Program-made: the position numbers and the translations under genes
Shown: positions 1 to 7,949 of the stretch, one piece after another
How the letters are laid out: each line of letters starts with the position of its first letter
Position numbering within the stretch: position 1 is the stretch's first letter
The notes under the pieces: generated by a model
The model's database searches: none
Told to the model about the DNA's origin: nothing
What the model saw: only the letters and a program-made list of their open reading frames with translations
NCBI RefSeq assembly: GCF_001424425.1
Contig: NZ_LMPT01000019.1
Coordinates: 619,003-683,002, forward strand
DNA: 64,000 nt
Reading direction: 5' to 3'
DNA from: Acidovorax sp. Leaf191
GTDB taxonomy: Bacteria; Pseudomonadota; Gammaproteobacteria; Burkholderiales; Burkholderiaceae_C

Positions 1-624
1 GCTCACGCCCTGCAGGGGCTGGGTGACATACAGCAGGCTCTGCCAGCCCTGCGCCACGAGGTGCGCGCAGGTTTCGCGCATGGCCGCTTCATTGTCCAGC
101 GCCACAAAATCCGCGTCGAGGCCCGCGTGCCGGCGGTCCACCAGCACCGCGGGCTTGCCGTGCAGCGTGTTCACGTCGGCCAGGCCCTCGCCCTGCCCCA
201 GCGTGTTGAGGATGAATCCGTCCACCTGGTAGCTCGCCAGCGCATCGATGGCCGCGCGCTCGCGTTCGCGGTCGTTGCCCAGGTTGAACAGCATCACCAG
301 GTAGCCTGCATCCTGGCACGCCTTTTCGGCGCCGCGCAGCACGGCCACCGAGTAGGGGTTGGTGATGTCGGCCACCACCAGGCCGATCAGGCGCGAGCGG
401 CCGTGGCTGAGCGCCTGGGCCATGGGGCTGGGCACGTAGGCCAGCTTGGCGATGGCGGCCTCGACGCGGGCTGCGATGTCGGGGCTGAGCAGGCGCTCGC
501 GGTGGTTGAAGTAGCGCGACACCGTGGCCTTGGACACGCCGGCCTCGGCCGCGACATCGGCGATGGTGGGGCGGGCGCGGGGCGTGCCGGGTGTCGCGGA
601 TGGTGCGGGTGTCGGTGAGGTCAT
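1..624 (-). CDS. ptxS: LacI-family transcriptional regulator, PtxS-like (C-terminus cut by window edge)
   Basis: The first 208 residues of a LacI-family repressor are visible; the rest lies outside the window. An N-terminal helix-turn-helix with the family signature ADVAAEAGVSKATVSRYF is at about residues 21-38, followed by a periplasmic-binding-like ligand domain (LIGLVVADITNPYS). The start ATG overlaps the stop of the upstream dehydrogenase gene by ATGA, so it is the last visible gene of the eight-gene operon. The name PtxS rests on context: the preceding three genes match kguE, kguK and kguD, and the operator upstream of the operon is the TGAAACCGGTTTCA palindrome known for PtxS of Pseudomonas. 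It probably represses the operon and responds to 2-ketogluconate. LacI membership is certain; the PtxS assignment is inferred. Confidence 0.85.
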   Translation of the reverse strand, partial: MTSPTPAPSATPGTPRARPTIADVAAEAGVSKATVSRYFNHRERLLSPDIAARVEAAIAKLAYVPSPMAQALSHGRSRLIGLVVADITNPYSVAVLRGAEKACQDAGYLVMLFNLGNDRERERAAIDALASYQVDGFILNTLGQGEGLADVNTLHGKPAVLVDRRHAGLDADFVALDNEAAMRETCAHLVAQGWQSLLYVTQPLQGVS

Positions 625-1640
625 GCTTGCGCGGCGTTATACACGGTGGCGGGCCGCTCACCGGCCAGCGCCTGCAGCAAGCTGGTGGTGGCCAGCACGG
701 CCATGGCGTGCCGCGTGCCGTGCGTGGCCGAGCCGATGTGCGGCAGCGGCGTCACCCGCGGGTGGGTGCGCAGGGGCGAGTCGAGCGGCAGCGGCTCGGT
801 GGCAAACACATCCAGGCCCGCTGCGCGCAGCGTGCCGTGGTCGAGAGCGTGCAGCAGGTCCTGCTCCACCACCGTGGCGCCGCGCCCGCCGTTGATGAAG
901 ATGGCGCCGGGCTTCATGGCGGCAAAGACGTCGGCGTTGACCAGGCCCCGCGTGCTGCCAGACAGCGGCAGCATGGCCACCACAAAGTCGGACTGCGCCA
1001 GCAGCTCGGCCAGCGGCAAGTGCGCAGCCTTGCCCACCAGTTCAGGCGCCGTGGCGGCCAGGTCCACCGGCCGGCGCGCGTGGTAGACCACGGGCATGCC
1101 AAAGCCCAGCGCCGCACGGCGCGCGATGGCCTGGCCGATGCGGCCAAAGCCCAGCAACCCTAGCGTCTTGCCATGCACATCGCTGCCGAACAGGTCTTCG
1201 CCGATGTTCTTCGTCCAGCGTCCCTCGCGCACCAGTTGCGCCAGTTCCACCACGCGGCGGCTGGTGGCCATGAGCAGGGCGAACATGGTGTCGGCCACGG
1301 TTTCGTCCAGCACGCCGGGCGTGTGGCACAGCACGATGCCGCGTGCCTGCAGTGCGCCGAGCGCGTAGTTGTCCACGCCCACCGACACGCTGGAGACCAC
1401 CTCCAGCCGGGGCGCCCGCGCCAGCAGCGCGGCATCGACGGGGTAGCTCGACCCGATGAGCCCCTGCGCCTGGCCCAGCGCTGCGTCGAACAGTGCACGC
1501 TCTTCGGGCTTGCGCGGGTTGGCCACCGTCACGTCGTGCAGGGCCTGCAGGCGTGCCAACTGGTCGGGCGGCAGTTCACGAAAGACCAGCACCTTCTTGC
1601 GCTCAGGCCTGCCCTGCACCGCCGATGCAGGCGCGTTCAC
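621..1640 (-). CDS. kguD: 2-hydroxyacid dehydrogenase, probable 2-keto-6-phosphogluconate reductase KguD
   Basis: This 339-residue protein belongs to the D-isomer-specific 2-hydroxyacid dehydrogenases. It shows the NAD(P)-binding GLLGFGRIGQAIARR motif, the substrate Arg in INGGRGATVVE, the Glu in FATEPLP and the catalytic His in PLPHIGSAT. The GTG start overlaps the kinase stop (GTGA), so the two are translationally coupled. In the kgu pathway the enzyme would reduce 2-keto-6-phosphogluconate to 6-phosphogluconate. Close relatives also reduce glyoxylate, hydroxypyruvate or 2-ketogluconate itself (GhrB type), and sequence alone does not separate these; the kinase, epimerase-like and LacI neighbours favour KguD. 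Confidence 0.85.
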   Translation of the reverse strand: MNAPASAVQGRPERKKVLVFRELPPDQLARLQALHDVTVANPRKPEERALFDAALGQAQGLIGSSYPVDAALLARAPRLEVVSSVSVGVDNYALGALQARGIVLCHTPGVLDETVADTMFALLMATSRRVVELAQLVREGRWTKNIGEDLFGSDVHGKTLGLLGFGRIGQAIARRAALGFGMPVVYHARRPVDLAATAPELVGKAAHLPLAELLAQSDFVVAMLPLSGSTRGLVNADVFAAMKPGAIFINGGRGATVVEQDLLHALDHGTLRAAGLDVFATEPLPLDSPLRTHPRVTPLPHIGSATHGTRHAMAVLATTSLLQALAGERPATVYNAAQA

Positions 1641-2608
1641 AGGCCGGCCTCCTGCAGCTGCGCCCGCGTGGGCAGGCCTTCGGTGTCGCCCAGCACCTGC
1701 ACTGCCCGCGCGCCAATCCAGGCGCCGCGGCGCACGGCCGCGGGCACGGGCAAGCCTTCGAGCAGTGCGCTGATGACGCCCACCGCAAAGCCATCGCCCG
1801 CGCCCACGGTGTCCACCACCTGGGCCACGGGCACGCCGGGCACGCGGCCGGTGCCGGCCACGTCGCTGTCGTAGTAGGCGCCCTCGGGCCCGAGCTTCAC
1901 GACCACCAGCCTCGCGCCGCGCTCGCGGTAGAAGCGCGCCACACCTTCGGGCGTGGTTTCGCCGGTCAGGAACACGCCCTCTTCCAGGCCCGGCAGCACC
2001 CAGTCGGCATAGCCTGCCAGGGTGTTGATCCAGTGGCGCATGGCCTCGGGCGATGCCCAGAGCGTGGGGCGCAGGTTGGGGTCGAACGAGATGGTGCGGC
2101 CCGCGGCGCGCGTGACCTCCAGCGTGCGGATGGCCGCCTGCAGGCTGGTGTCCGAGATGGCCGCGAACACGCCCGTGGCGTGCAGGTGGCGCGCAGACCG
2201 CAGCCAGGGCTCGTCCACATCGGCCGGCCCCATCTGGCTGGCGGCCGAGCCCTTGCGGTGGTATTCGACCTGCGGGTCGCGCCCGTCGGTCACGCGTTCC
2301 TTGAACTGAAAGCCCGTGCGCTGGGCCGCATCGCACACCACGTGCGAGCAGTCGATGCCTTCGCCGTGCATGGCAGCCAGCAGCGCGCGGCCCATGGAAT
2401 CGGTGCCCAGGCGGCTGGCCCAGCCCACCTTCAGGCCCAGGCGCGCCAGGCCAATGGCCACGTTGGTCTCGGCCCCCGCGGTGCGCTTGTGAAAGCCCGT
2501 GGCGTTCTCCAGCGGTCCGGGTTCGTTGGCCACCAGCAGCAGCATGGCCTCGCCGAACAGCGCCACGTCGAATGCGGTGTTACCGGATTTGGAAACAGCG
2601 TCGCTCAT
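1637..2608 (-). CDS. kguK: PfkB-family sugar kinase, probable 2-ketogluconate kinase KguK
   Basis: A 323-residue ribokinase/PfkB-family kinase. The C-terminal signature DTVGAGDGFAVG carries the catalytic Asp and anion-hole glycines, and AGAETNVAIGLARLG near the N-terminus is the usual sugar-binding glycine-rich segment. On sequence it would be annotated 2-dehydro-3-deoxygluconokinase (KdgK), but the neighbours match kguE and kguD of the 2-ketogluconate pathway, so phosphorylation of 2-ketogluconate at C6 is the more likely reaction. The ATG overlaps the stop of the upstream isomerase-like gene (ATGA). Cytoplasmic. The kinase family is sure, the substrate inferred. Confidence 0.85.
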   Translation of the reverse strand: MSDAVSKSGNTAFDVALFGEAMLLLVANEPGPLENATGFHKRTAGAETNVAIGLARLGLKVGWASRLGTDSMGRALLAAMHGEGIDCSHVVCDAAQRTGFQFKERVTDGRDPQVEYHRKGSAASQMGPADVDEPWLRSARHLHATGVFAAISDTSLQAAIRTLEVTRAAGRTISFDPNLRPTLWASPEAMRHWINTLAGYADWVLPGLEEGVFLTGETTPEGVARFYRERGARLVVVKLGPEGAYYDSDVAGTGRVPGVPVAQVVDTVGAGDGFAVGVISALLEGLPVPAAVRRGAWIGARAVQVLGDTEGLPTRAQLQEAGL

Positions 2609-3360
2609 GCAGCACCTCGCACGGCACGGATGAAGTCCACCTGCTCGCGCGTGACGGCCACCAGGTCGTCGCCCACCAGCGGGTATTCGATGGCATGCGG
2701 CGCATCGGCCGGCAGCGCGCGCAGCACGGCGCGCCAGGGCGCCACCGACTCGGCCAACGGCACCGCGATCCACTTGGCCGGCAGGCGCTGCACGCCCTTG
2801 CAGTGCACGTAGCGCACATGGGGCGCCAGGGCCTGCGCGGCCTGCAGCGGGCATTCGCCCTGCCAGTGCCAGTTGCCCATGTCGAAGGTCATGCCCAGGT
2901 CGAGCCCGGCCTGCGCCTGCGCGGCAAAGAACGCCTGCAGGGCGGCCAGGGTGCCGGCCGTGGCGGTCTGGTCGTTCTCGATGACCAGCTCCACCTGCGG
3001 GGCCGCTGCCAGCAGCGCCTTCAGCTGCTGCAGCGATGTCTGAGATGTCTGCAAGCTCGCACCAAAGCCGCCGATGGACATCTTGAGCCGTGGCGCCTGC
3101 AGCACCTTCGATGCATGCATGCCGCGCTGCAGGGCTGCCTCGTCGAGCAGCCCGTCGTGGGTCCACAGCCCTTCGGGGCTGGAGTACACCGCGGCCCGGC
3201 CGGCCAGCGCGGGCAGCTCGGTGGCGGCATCGCGCAGCAGCTCGCCGCGCACTTCCACGCCGTCGGCGCCCGCCTGGCGGGCCAGGTCGGTGCACCACAG
3301 CTGGCCGTGGCGCCCGGTTTCGGCGGCGCCGAAGGAGGACAGGGAAATCAATACCTTCAT
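2605..3360 (-). CDS. kguE: Sugar phosphate isomerase/epimerase-like TIM-barrel protein, KguE-like
   Basis: A 251-residue xylose-isomerase-like TIM-barrel (AP-endonuclease-2 superfamily). Conserved acidic and His residues that bind a metal in this fold are seen in LVIENDQT, FDMGNWHW and YVHCKGV. The start MKVLISLSSFG was chosen over upstream codons because translation begins directly with the first barrel strand. In Pseudomonas, kguE is the first kgu gene; its exact reaction is not well established, so no specific substrate is claimed. It follows the transporter genes after an 81-base gap that holds a small hairpin, and overlaps kguK by ATGA. Confidence 0.75.
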   Translation of the reverse strand: MKVLISLSSFGAAETGRHGQLWCTDLARQAGADGVEVRGELLRDAATELPALAGRAAVYSSPEGLWTHDGLLDEAALQRGMHASKVLQAPRLKMSIGGFGASLQTSQTSLQQLKALLAAAPQVELVIENDQTATAGTLAALQAFFAAQAQAGLDLGMTFDMGNWHWQGECPLQAAQALAPHVRYVHCKGVQRLPAKWIAVPLAESVAPWRAVLRALPADAPHAIEYPLVGDDLVAVTREQVDFIRAVRGAA

Positions 3361-3372
3361 GGGTGTTCTTTC

Positions 3373-3391
3373 AAGCCCGTGGATCGGGCTT
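3373..3391 (-). other. Intercistronic hairpin between transporter and catabolic halves of the operon
   Basis: AAGCCCG and CGGGCTT form a perfect 7-bp stem around a 5-base loop in the 81-base gap between the ATPase gene and kguE. There is no U-tract after the stem on the minus strand, so it is more likely an mRNA-processing or stability element than a full terminator. It could set different levels for the transporter and enzymes. Confidence 0.45.
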
Positions 3392-3441
3392 TCACAGGGC
3401 TTGGCGTCTGTCGGGACTTGCGCCACCAACGCTCAGCCCAT

Positions 3442-4227
3442 TCAGTGGGCGTTGTGCGAGCTCAATATCTGGCCCAGGAACTGGCGGGTCTTCTCATGCT
3501 GCGGCTGGCCGAAGAACTGCGCAGGCGAGGCCTGCTCCAGAATTTTTCCTTCGGCCATGAAGATCACGCGGTCGGCCACGCTGCGCGCAAAGCCCATCTC
3601 GTGCGTCACACACAGCATGGTCATGCCGTCCTCGGCCAGGCCGATCATGGTGTCCAGCACTTCCTTGACCATCTCCGGGTCCAGCGCCGACGTGGGCTCG
3701 TCGAACAGCATCACCTTGGGGGCCATGCACAGCGCGCGGGCAATGGCCACGCGCTGCTGCTGCCCGCCCGACAACTGGCTGGGGTGTTTGTGCGCCTGCT
3801 CGGGGATGCGCACCCGCGTGAGGTACTTCATGGCGACCTCTTCCGCTTCCGCCTTGCCCATGCCGCGCGAGCGCATGGGCGCCAGCGTGCAGTTCTCGAG
3901 GATGGTGAGGTGCGGGAACAGGTTGAACTGCTGGAACACCATGCCCACCTCGGCACGCACCGCGTCCACGTTCTTGCCGCCAGCGGTCAGCTCGATGCCG
4001 TCGACCACGATGCGGCCCTTTTGCACCGTCTCCAGCCGGTTGATGCAGCGGATCAGCGTGGACTTGCCCGAGCCCGACGGCCCGCAGATCACGATGCGCT
4101 CGCCGGCGCGCACCGACAGGTCGATGTCGGTCAGCACCTGAAAGCTGTCGTACCACTTGTTGACACCCTCCATCGTGATGATGGGGGGTGCACCGGCGGT
4201 GGTCGTCGTCGTGGCTGCGTCCGTCAT
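3442..4227 (-). CDS. ABC transporter ATP-binding protein, polar amino acid type (PAAT)
   Basis: A 261-residue ATPase of the GlnQ/HisP class. Walker A is GPSGSGKST, the Q-loop is in [10 protein letters not shown], the signature is LSGGQQQR, Walker B is [12 protein letters not shown] and the switch His is in CVTHEMG. The ATG at 4225-4227 is chosen over a TTG two codons upstream because GGAG sits nine bases before the ATG. It would power the two permeases encoded upstream. The family usually moves amino acids, but the operon is otherwise for a sugar acid, so the cargo here may be 2-ketogluconate or a related acid. Confidence 0.93.
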   Translation of the reverse strand: MTDAATTTTTAGAPPIITMEGVNKWYDSFQVLTDIDLSVRAGERIVICGPSGSGKSTLIRCINRLETVQKGRIVVDGIELTAGGKNVDAVRAEVGMVFQQFNLFPHLTILENCTLAPMRSRGMGKAEAEEVAMKYLTRVRIPEQAHKHPSQLSGGQQQRVAIARALCMAPKVMLFDEPTSALDPEMVKEVLDTMIGLAEDGMTMLCVTHEMGFARSVADRVIFMAEGKILEQASPAQFFGQPQHEKTRQFLGQILSSHNAH

Positions 4228-4275
4228 TGTCAAAGGCTCCTGGGGTGGCTGGGGCTCACGCTCAAGCGATATGGA

Positions 4276-5082
4276 TTACTGAAGCTTGGGCAGATCCGCG
4301 CCCAGCCACTTCTGATACAGCTTGTTCAGCTCGCCATTGGCCGTGTTGCGCGCCACGAAGTCGTTCACGGCCTTGGTCAGTTCGTCCTGGCCGGGGCGCA
4401 GGGCGATGCCCATGGCCTGCTGCAGCAGGTTGAACTTGTTCTCGAAGGTGTTGGCGGGCACGCGCTTGGCGATCTGTGCTGCCACGGTGACCGAGCAGCC
4501 GATGGCATCGACCTGGCCGGAGATCAGCGCCTGCATGGCCGATGCGTCGTCGTCGAAGCGGCGGATCTCTGTGCCCTCGGGCGCGGCCTTGGTCACGGCC
4601 ACATCCTGCGTGCTGGCACGGGCCACGCCCACGCGCACGCCCTTCAGGTCCGCCGCGCTCTTGATGGCGCTGCCGGTCTTGCCGTACAGCACGATGGTGG
4701 CGGCCGCATACGGCTGCGAGAACTGCACCTGCTTGGCCCGCTCGGGCGTGATGGCGAGCGACGCCACCAGCACGTCGACCTTGTTGGTCAGCAAAAACGG
4801 AATGCGGTTGGGGCCGGTGACGGGCACGATGTTGGCTTTGACGCCCAGCTCCTTGGCCAGCAGCTTGGCCACGTCGGCGTCGTAGCCGTCAGGCTGGTTC
4901 TGCGCGTTGGTCGTGCCGTAGGGCGGAAAGTCCACCAGCATGCCGATGGTGAGCTCACCCTTTTTCTTGATGTCGGCCACGGACTGTGCCGAGGCCGGTG
5001 GCGCAAACGCCGTGAGCGCGGCGCCCAGGCCCAGTGCGGCCAAGGCGGTGGTGACGGTGCGGCGGTGCAGAGAAAAGGTCAT
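4276..5082 (-). CDS. Periplasmic solute-binding protein of PAAT family (SBP_bac_3)
   Basis: A 268-residue binding protein. Residues 1-30 form a Sec signal peptide ending near PPASAQ. The mature part has the family-3 pattern: LTIGMLVDFPPYG, GYDADVAKLLAKELG, DVLVASLAITPERAKQVQFSQPY and GVRVGVARAST. The chosen ATG has GGAG seven bases upstream. In amino-acid receptors an Arg after the strand corresponding to GPNRIPFL and an Asp near the C-terminal lobe bind the alpha-amino and carboxyl groups; whether these are kept here would help decide between an amino acid and a sugar-acid ligand. It lies between the permease and ATPase genes. Confidence 0.92.
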   Translation of the reverse strand: MTFSLHRRTVTTALAALGLGAALTAFAPPASAQSVADIKKKGELTIGMLVDFPPYGTTNAQNQPDGYDADVAKLLAKELGVKANIVPVTGPNRIPFLLTNKVDVLVASLAITPERAKQVQFSQPYAAATIVLYGKTGSAIKSAADLKGVRVGVARASTQDVAVTKAAPEGTEIRRFDDDASAMQALISGQVDAIGCSVTVAAQIAKRVPANTFENKFNLLQQAMGIALRPGQDELTKAVNDFVARNTANGELNKLYQKWLGADLPKLQ

Positions 5083-5167
5083 GGCATGTCTCCTGGTAGT
5101 GGTTATGAACGAGAGATAAAAAAGCAATGTATGAACGAAGGCGCTGTTGGCGTTGGCGGCGCTGCCG

Positions 5168-5821
5168 TCAGCGCGCCAGCGCCCGGGCCCGCTTGCGCTC
5201 CATGCGCGCCGCCAGCAGCGACAGCGGCCAGCAGATCACGAAGTACAGCGCCGCCACGGTCGTGAACACATGCAGCGGCTGAAAGGTCGCGTTGTTGATG
5301 ATCTGCCCGGCCCGCGTGATCTCGGTGAAACCGATGATGGCGGCCAGCGATGTCCCCTTGATGATCTGCACCGTGTAGCCCACGGTGGGCGGCAGCGCGA
5401 TCTTGAAAGCCTGCGGCAGCACCACGAAGCGCATGCGGTTGATGTAGCTCAGGTTCAGGGCCTGCGCGGCCTCCCACTGGCCGCGCGGCACCGCTTCGAT
5501 GCAGCCGCGCCAGATCTCGGCCAGGAACGCCGCGCTGTTGAGCACCAGCGCCACACCCGCCGCCACCCAGGGGTTGATGTCCAGGCCCAGCACCGGAGCG
5601 CCGAAGAAGATCAAAAACAGCTGCAGCAGCAGCGGCGTGCCCTGAAACACCTGGATGAACACCCGCGACGCATTGCGCGCCACGGCGTTTTCAGACGTGC
5701 GCGACAGCGCCACCACCAGGCCCAGCAGCGCGCCGCCCACGAACGCGATGGCCGACAGCGCCAGCGTCCACTGCGCGGCCTGCACGATGAAGAGGAATTC
5801 GGAGAGTCCGAAGGTACGCAT
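5168..5821 (-). CDS. ABC transporter permease, PAAT (HisM/GlnP) type, second of pair
   Basis: A 217-residue inner-membrane permease with about five hydrophobic segments. The cytoplasmic EAA-like loop is in EIWRGCIEAVPRGQWEAAQA, typical of HisMQ permeases. Twelve bases separate its start from the stop of the other permease gene, so the two are co-transcribed. It should form a heterodimeric channel with the 5834-6505 product. Confidence 0.92.
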   Translation of the reverse strand: MRTFGLSEFLFIVQAAQWTLALSAIAFVGGALLGLVVALSRTSENAVARNASRVFIQVFQGTPLLLQLFLIFFGAPVLGLDINPWVAAGVALVLNSAAFLAEIWRGCIEAVPRGQWEAAQALNLSYINRMRFVVLPQAFKIALPPTVGYTVQIIKGTSLAAIIGFTEITRAGQIINNATFQPLHVFTTVAALYFVICWPLSLLAARMERKRARALAR

Positions 5822-5833
5822 GACTTGATTTCC

Positions 5834-6505
5834 TCAGCGACGGTCGGGGTAGTTGAGCGCGCGCTGGTAGATCAGCTTGAACAGCGCCGAGAACGACAGC
5901 GCCAGCGCCAGGTAGATCACCGCCACCACGATGTAGATCTCGAAGCTGCGAAACGTCTGCGACTGCAGGTTGGCCGCCACCGACGTCAGGTCGTCCGCCG
6001 AGATCACCGACACCACGGCCGAGCTGAGCATCAGCAGGATGAACTGGCTGGTGAGCGCGGGGTAGATGGCCTTGAGCGCGGGCTTCAAGATGACGAAGCG
6101 AAAGATCTCCCACGGCTTCAGGTTGAGCGCCTTGCCCGCCTCGATCTGCCCCTTGGGGATGGACTCGATGCCCGCCCGCACGATCTCTGCCGCGTACGCG
6201 CCCAGGTTGACCACCATCGCGGTCAGCGCCGCCGTGTAGGGCGACCAGCGCAGGCCGATGGACGGCAGTGCGAAGAAGAAGAAAAACAGCTGCACGATGA
6301 ACGGCGTGTTGCGGATGACCTCGATGTACGCGTTGATCAAAAACCGCAGCCATGCGGGCCCGCCCGTCTTGCCCCAGGCGCAGAACACGGCCACCACCAG
6401 CCCCAGCACCGTGGCGGTGAGCGACAGCTGCACGGTGATCCACGTGCCTTTGAGCAGCAGCGGCCATGCGGCAAAAACGGCGTCGAACTGGAACTGGTAA
6501 TTCAC
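5834..6505 (-). CDS. ABC transporter permease, PAAT type, first gene of the kgu–ABC operon
   Basis: A 223-residue permease of the HisMQ family. The EAA loop is in EIVRAGIESIPKGQIEAGKA, and hydrophobic helices flank it. The ATG is followed by MNYQFQFDAVF, the common N-terminus of this family. This is the promoter-proximal gene: the palindromic operator at 6539-6556 lies 33 bases upstream of the start codon, in the space shared with divergent hemH. Confidence 0.92.
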   Translation of the reverse strand: MNYQFQFDAVFAAWPLLLKGTWITVQLSLTATVLGLVVAVFCAWGKTGGPAWLRFLINAYIEVIRNTPFIVQLFFFFFALPSIGLRWSPYTAALTAMVVNLGAYAAEIVRAGIESIPKGQIEAGKALNLKPWEIFRFVILKPALKAIYPALTSQFILLMLSSAVVSVISADDLTSVAANLQSQTFRSFEIYIVVAVIYLALALSFSALFKLIYQRALNYPDRR

Positions 6506-6538
6506 GGCGTGGGTGGTTCGGATGGAATGCGCAGAGTT

Positions 6539-6556
6539 TATGAAACCGGTTTCATA
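6539..6556. promoter_or_regulatory. Perfect 18-bp palindromic operator, PtxS/LacI type
   Basis: TATGAAACCGGTTTCATA is a perfect inverted repeat. Its core TGAAACCGGTTTCA is the sequence I recall as the PtxS operator of Pseudomonas, and the central CG is typical for LacI-family sites. It lies 33 bases upstream of the first permease gene and 98 bases upstream of hemH. The LacI-type regulator encoded at the far end of the same operon is its natural ligand, giving autoregulation. Confidence 0.85.
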
Positions 6557-6654
6557 GCCGCATCGGGGATTACCCGACTGCCGTCAAAACGGCCCCTGCG
6601 ATGACGCCGAAGCCCTGTTCGACACCAGGCACCACGCGTGGGCGAAAATGCCGC

Positions 6655-7770
6655 ATGCCCTCCTTCCGCCCCGAACCCCCTTACACCCACGGCCAGGCCG
6701 AGCGAACCGCAGTGCTGCTGTGCAACCTGGGCACGCCCGACGCAGCCACCGCGCCCGCCGTGCGGCGCTACCTGGCGCAGTTCCTGGGCGACCACCGCGT
6801 GGTGGAGATCCCCAGGCTGGCGTGGCTGCCCATCCTGCACGGCATCATCCTGCGCACCCGCCCCGCCAAGTCGGCCGCCAAGTACGCCAGCATCTGGACG
6901 GCCGAAGGCTCGCCCCTGGCGGTGTGGACGGCCAGGCAGGCCACGCTGCTGCGCGGCTGGCTGGGCGAGGCCGGGCACGCGGTGCTGGTGCGCCACGCCA
7001 TGCGCTACGGCAACCCCTCCATCGACAGCCAGCTCGACGCCTTGAAGGCCGAAGGCGCCACGCGCATCCTGATCCTGCCGCTGTACCCGCAGTATTCGGG
7101 CACCACCACGGCCAGCCTGTTCGACGCGGTGTACGCCTGGGCCGCACGCACCCGCCACGTGCCCGAACTGCGCTTCGTCAACCGCTACCACGACGCCCCC
7201 GGCTACATCGACGCGCTGGCCCGCACCATCGAAACCCACTGGAAACACCACGGCCAGCCCGACCAGCTGGTGATGAGCTTTCATGGCGTGCCCGAGCGCA
7301 CCCTGCACCTGGGCGACCCCTACCACTGCGAGGCGCGCAAGACCGGCCGCCTGCTGGCCGAGCGCCTGGGCCTGCGCGAAGAGCGCTACCGCATCACCTT
7401 CCAGTCGCGCTTTGGCAAGGCCAAGTGGCTGGAGCCCTACACCCAGCCCACCATCGAGGCGCTGGGCAAGGCCGGCACGCGGCGGGTGGACGTGGTGTGC
7501 CCGGGCTTTACCAGCGACTGCCTGGAGACGCTGGAAGAAATCAACATGGAAGTGCGCGAGGCTTTCCTGCACGCGGGTGGCCAGGAGTTTCACTACATCC
7601 CGTGCCTGAACGACAACAACCACTGGATCACCGCCCTGTCGCGCATCGCGCAGCAGCACCTGGCCGGCTGGCCCACCGAGATACCTGGCGCTGCCGCCCT
7701 GGCCGACGCCAAAAGCCGTGCGCTGGCCGGTGGCGCCCCTGCGGGCCAGTGCCCGGTGGCGCGCGGCTGA
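6655..7770 (+). CDS. hemH: Ferrochelatase
   Basis: A 371-residue HemH, last step of haem synthesis: insertion of ferrous iron into protoporphyrin IX. Family motifs are present: LLCNLGTPDA near the N-terminus, LPLYPQYSGTTTAS, the catalytic His at about residue 210 in MSFHGVPERTL, and the Glu-rich CLETLEEINMEV. The ATG at 6655 is preferred to 6601 because the extra 18 residues are not family-like. It is divergent from the kgu–ABC operon and stands alone. Confidence 0.96.
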   Translation: MPSFRPEPPYTHGQAERTAVLLCNLGTPDAATAPAVRRYLAQFLGDHRVVEIPRLAWLPILHGIILRTRPAKSAAKYASIWTAEGSPLAVWTARQATLLRGWLGEAGHAVLVRHAMRYGNPSIDSQLDALKAEGATRILILPLYPQYSGTTTASLFDAVYAWAARTRHVPELRFVNRYHDAPGYIDALARTIETHWKHHGQPDQLVMSFHGVPERTLHLGDPYHCEARKTGRLLAERLGLREERYRITFQSRFGKAKWLEPYTQPTIEALGKAGTRRVDVVCPGFTSDCLETLEEINMEVREAFLHAGGQEFHYIPCLNDNNHWITALSRIAQQHLAGWPTEIPGAAALADAKSRALAGGAPAGQCPVARG

Positions 7771-7834
7771 GGCCCAGGCCCGCACACGGTCTGGTCGCGG
7801 CCCGCTCAGACCAGCGCCCAGCCCGCCCTTCGGA

Positions 7835-7895
7835 TTACTATTATTTTGATAGCTGCTGCCGCTCTACCATCCAGCGGTAGGCAGCTATTTGACTT
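7835..7895. repeat. Dispersed palindromic repeat, copy 1
   Basis: Shares GATAGCTGCTG.CGCT and CCA(T)CCAGCGGTAG with other copies at 31257, 37538, 48363, 52662 and 56841. The two halves GATAGCTGC and GCAGCTAT-like are partly complementary, so it can fold. It sits between hemH and the Lon-like gene and looks like the REP-type elements common in Comamonadaceae. Confidence 0.7.
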
Positions 7896-7949
7896 CATAA
7901 CCCAAAGCAGGCACCGTGTGACGCACCCGCCTGCCGCCCGCCAGCCCCC

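Noticed and set aside
2572..5265. Open frame of 897 codons on the plus strand
   Set aside because: It lies antisense to kguE, the ATPase and the binding-protein genes, has no family motif and is rich in His, Gln and Arg, the usual look of a shadow frame in GC-rich DNA.
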